This document shows positions 38,568 to 38,616 of a stretch of 38,616 nucleotides of DNA, piece by piece (position 1 is the first letter of the stretch; each line of letters starts with the position of its first letter). Source of the stretch: Apilactobacillus apisilvae (GTDB lineage: Bacteria > Bacillota > Bacilli > Lactobacillales > Lactobacillaceae); contig NZ_CP093364.1 of NCBI RefSeq assembly GCF_023380225.1, forward strand, positions 1 through 38,616. Reading direction: 5' to 3'. The notes below the pieces were generated by a model. It worked only from the letters and a program-made list of their open reading frames with translations. It was not told the origin of the DNA and did no database searches. The translations under genes were made by a program, and so were the position numbers.

Positions 38568-38616
38568 TGTCATTAAAAGTCTATAGTTACTTTAACTTAT
38601 TAAGCAAATACAAAAA

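Noticed and set aside
1..38616. CRISPR arrays, tRNA or rRNA genes, insertion sequences
   Set aside because: No array of regular spaced repeats, no cloverleaf or rRNA-like sequence and no transposase was seen. The parS-like repeats lack unique spacers of CRISPR size.

Overview
The window reads as a nearly complete, probably complete, temperate myophage of a low-GC Gram-positive host, most likely a member of the Lactobacillaceae. The evidence is the AT-rich sequence, strong AGGAGG-type ribosome binding sites with some TTG/GTG starts, a PBSX-like (Xkd) contractile tail cluster, an LL-H-type holin with a GH25 lysozyme, a Hol-Tox type I toxin, and a RepA_N-like initiator. I cannot name the genus from sequence alone.

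Layout: (1) 1-2580 holds two small late genes, then a tyrosine recombinase with an internally duplicated domain and a two-TM membrane protein, ending in a terminator. (2) 2596-10391 is packaging and head: TerS, TerL (broken by a frameshift), portal, gp7/MuF, GP20-like scaffold, major capsid and connectors. (3) 10394-23955 is the contractile tail and baseplate: sheath, tube, tail-assembly chaperone with a -1 slippery site, tape measure (also frameshifted), XkdP/Q/R/S/T/U equivalents, a tail fibre with FN3-like domains and an XkdX-type protein. (4) 23973-25657 is lysis. (5) 25706-31089 is not a normal lysogeny module. It holds abiH and a RepA-type initiator in one minus-strand operon, a predicted antisense RNA opposite the rep leader, parA plus a small centromere-binding-type gene flanked by parS-like repeats, a DUF1643-like gene and a Hol-Tox/antisense-RNA toxin-antitoxin locus. 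(6) 31090-33214 is a SAP-domain protein and the divergent cI/cro-type switch with operator repeats. (7) 33261-38374 is early lytic genes: a DnaD-like replisome organiser, small genes, an HNH nuclease and an ArpU/RinA-type late activator, interrupted by a minus-strand cassette of a winged-helix regulator and a zinc-ribbon/DUF4145 (HEPN-like) protein. (8) 38375-38616 is a non-coding late-promoter/leader region with two direct repeats, a strong hairpin and a terminator.

Together this suggests a phage-plasmid. The prophage state would be kept as an episome by RepA copy control, ParA partition and a type I toxin-antitoxin system; the lytic state would use a separate DnaD-like initiator and a late activator whose promoter lies at the window end and feeds, if the molecule is circular, into the late operon at the start. 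No conventional integrase or att site is seen beside the repressor. The element carries at least one recognisable anti-phage gene (abiH) and one candidate defence cassette. The frameshifts in terL and the tape measure mean the copy is either defective or carries two sequence errors.
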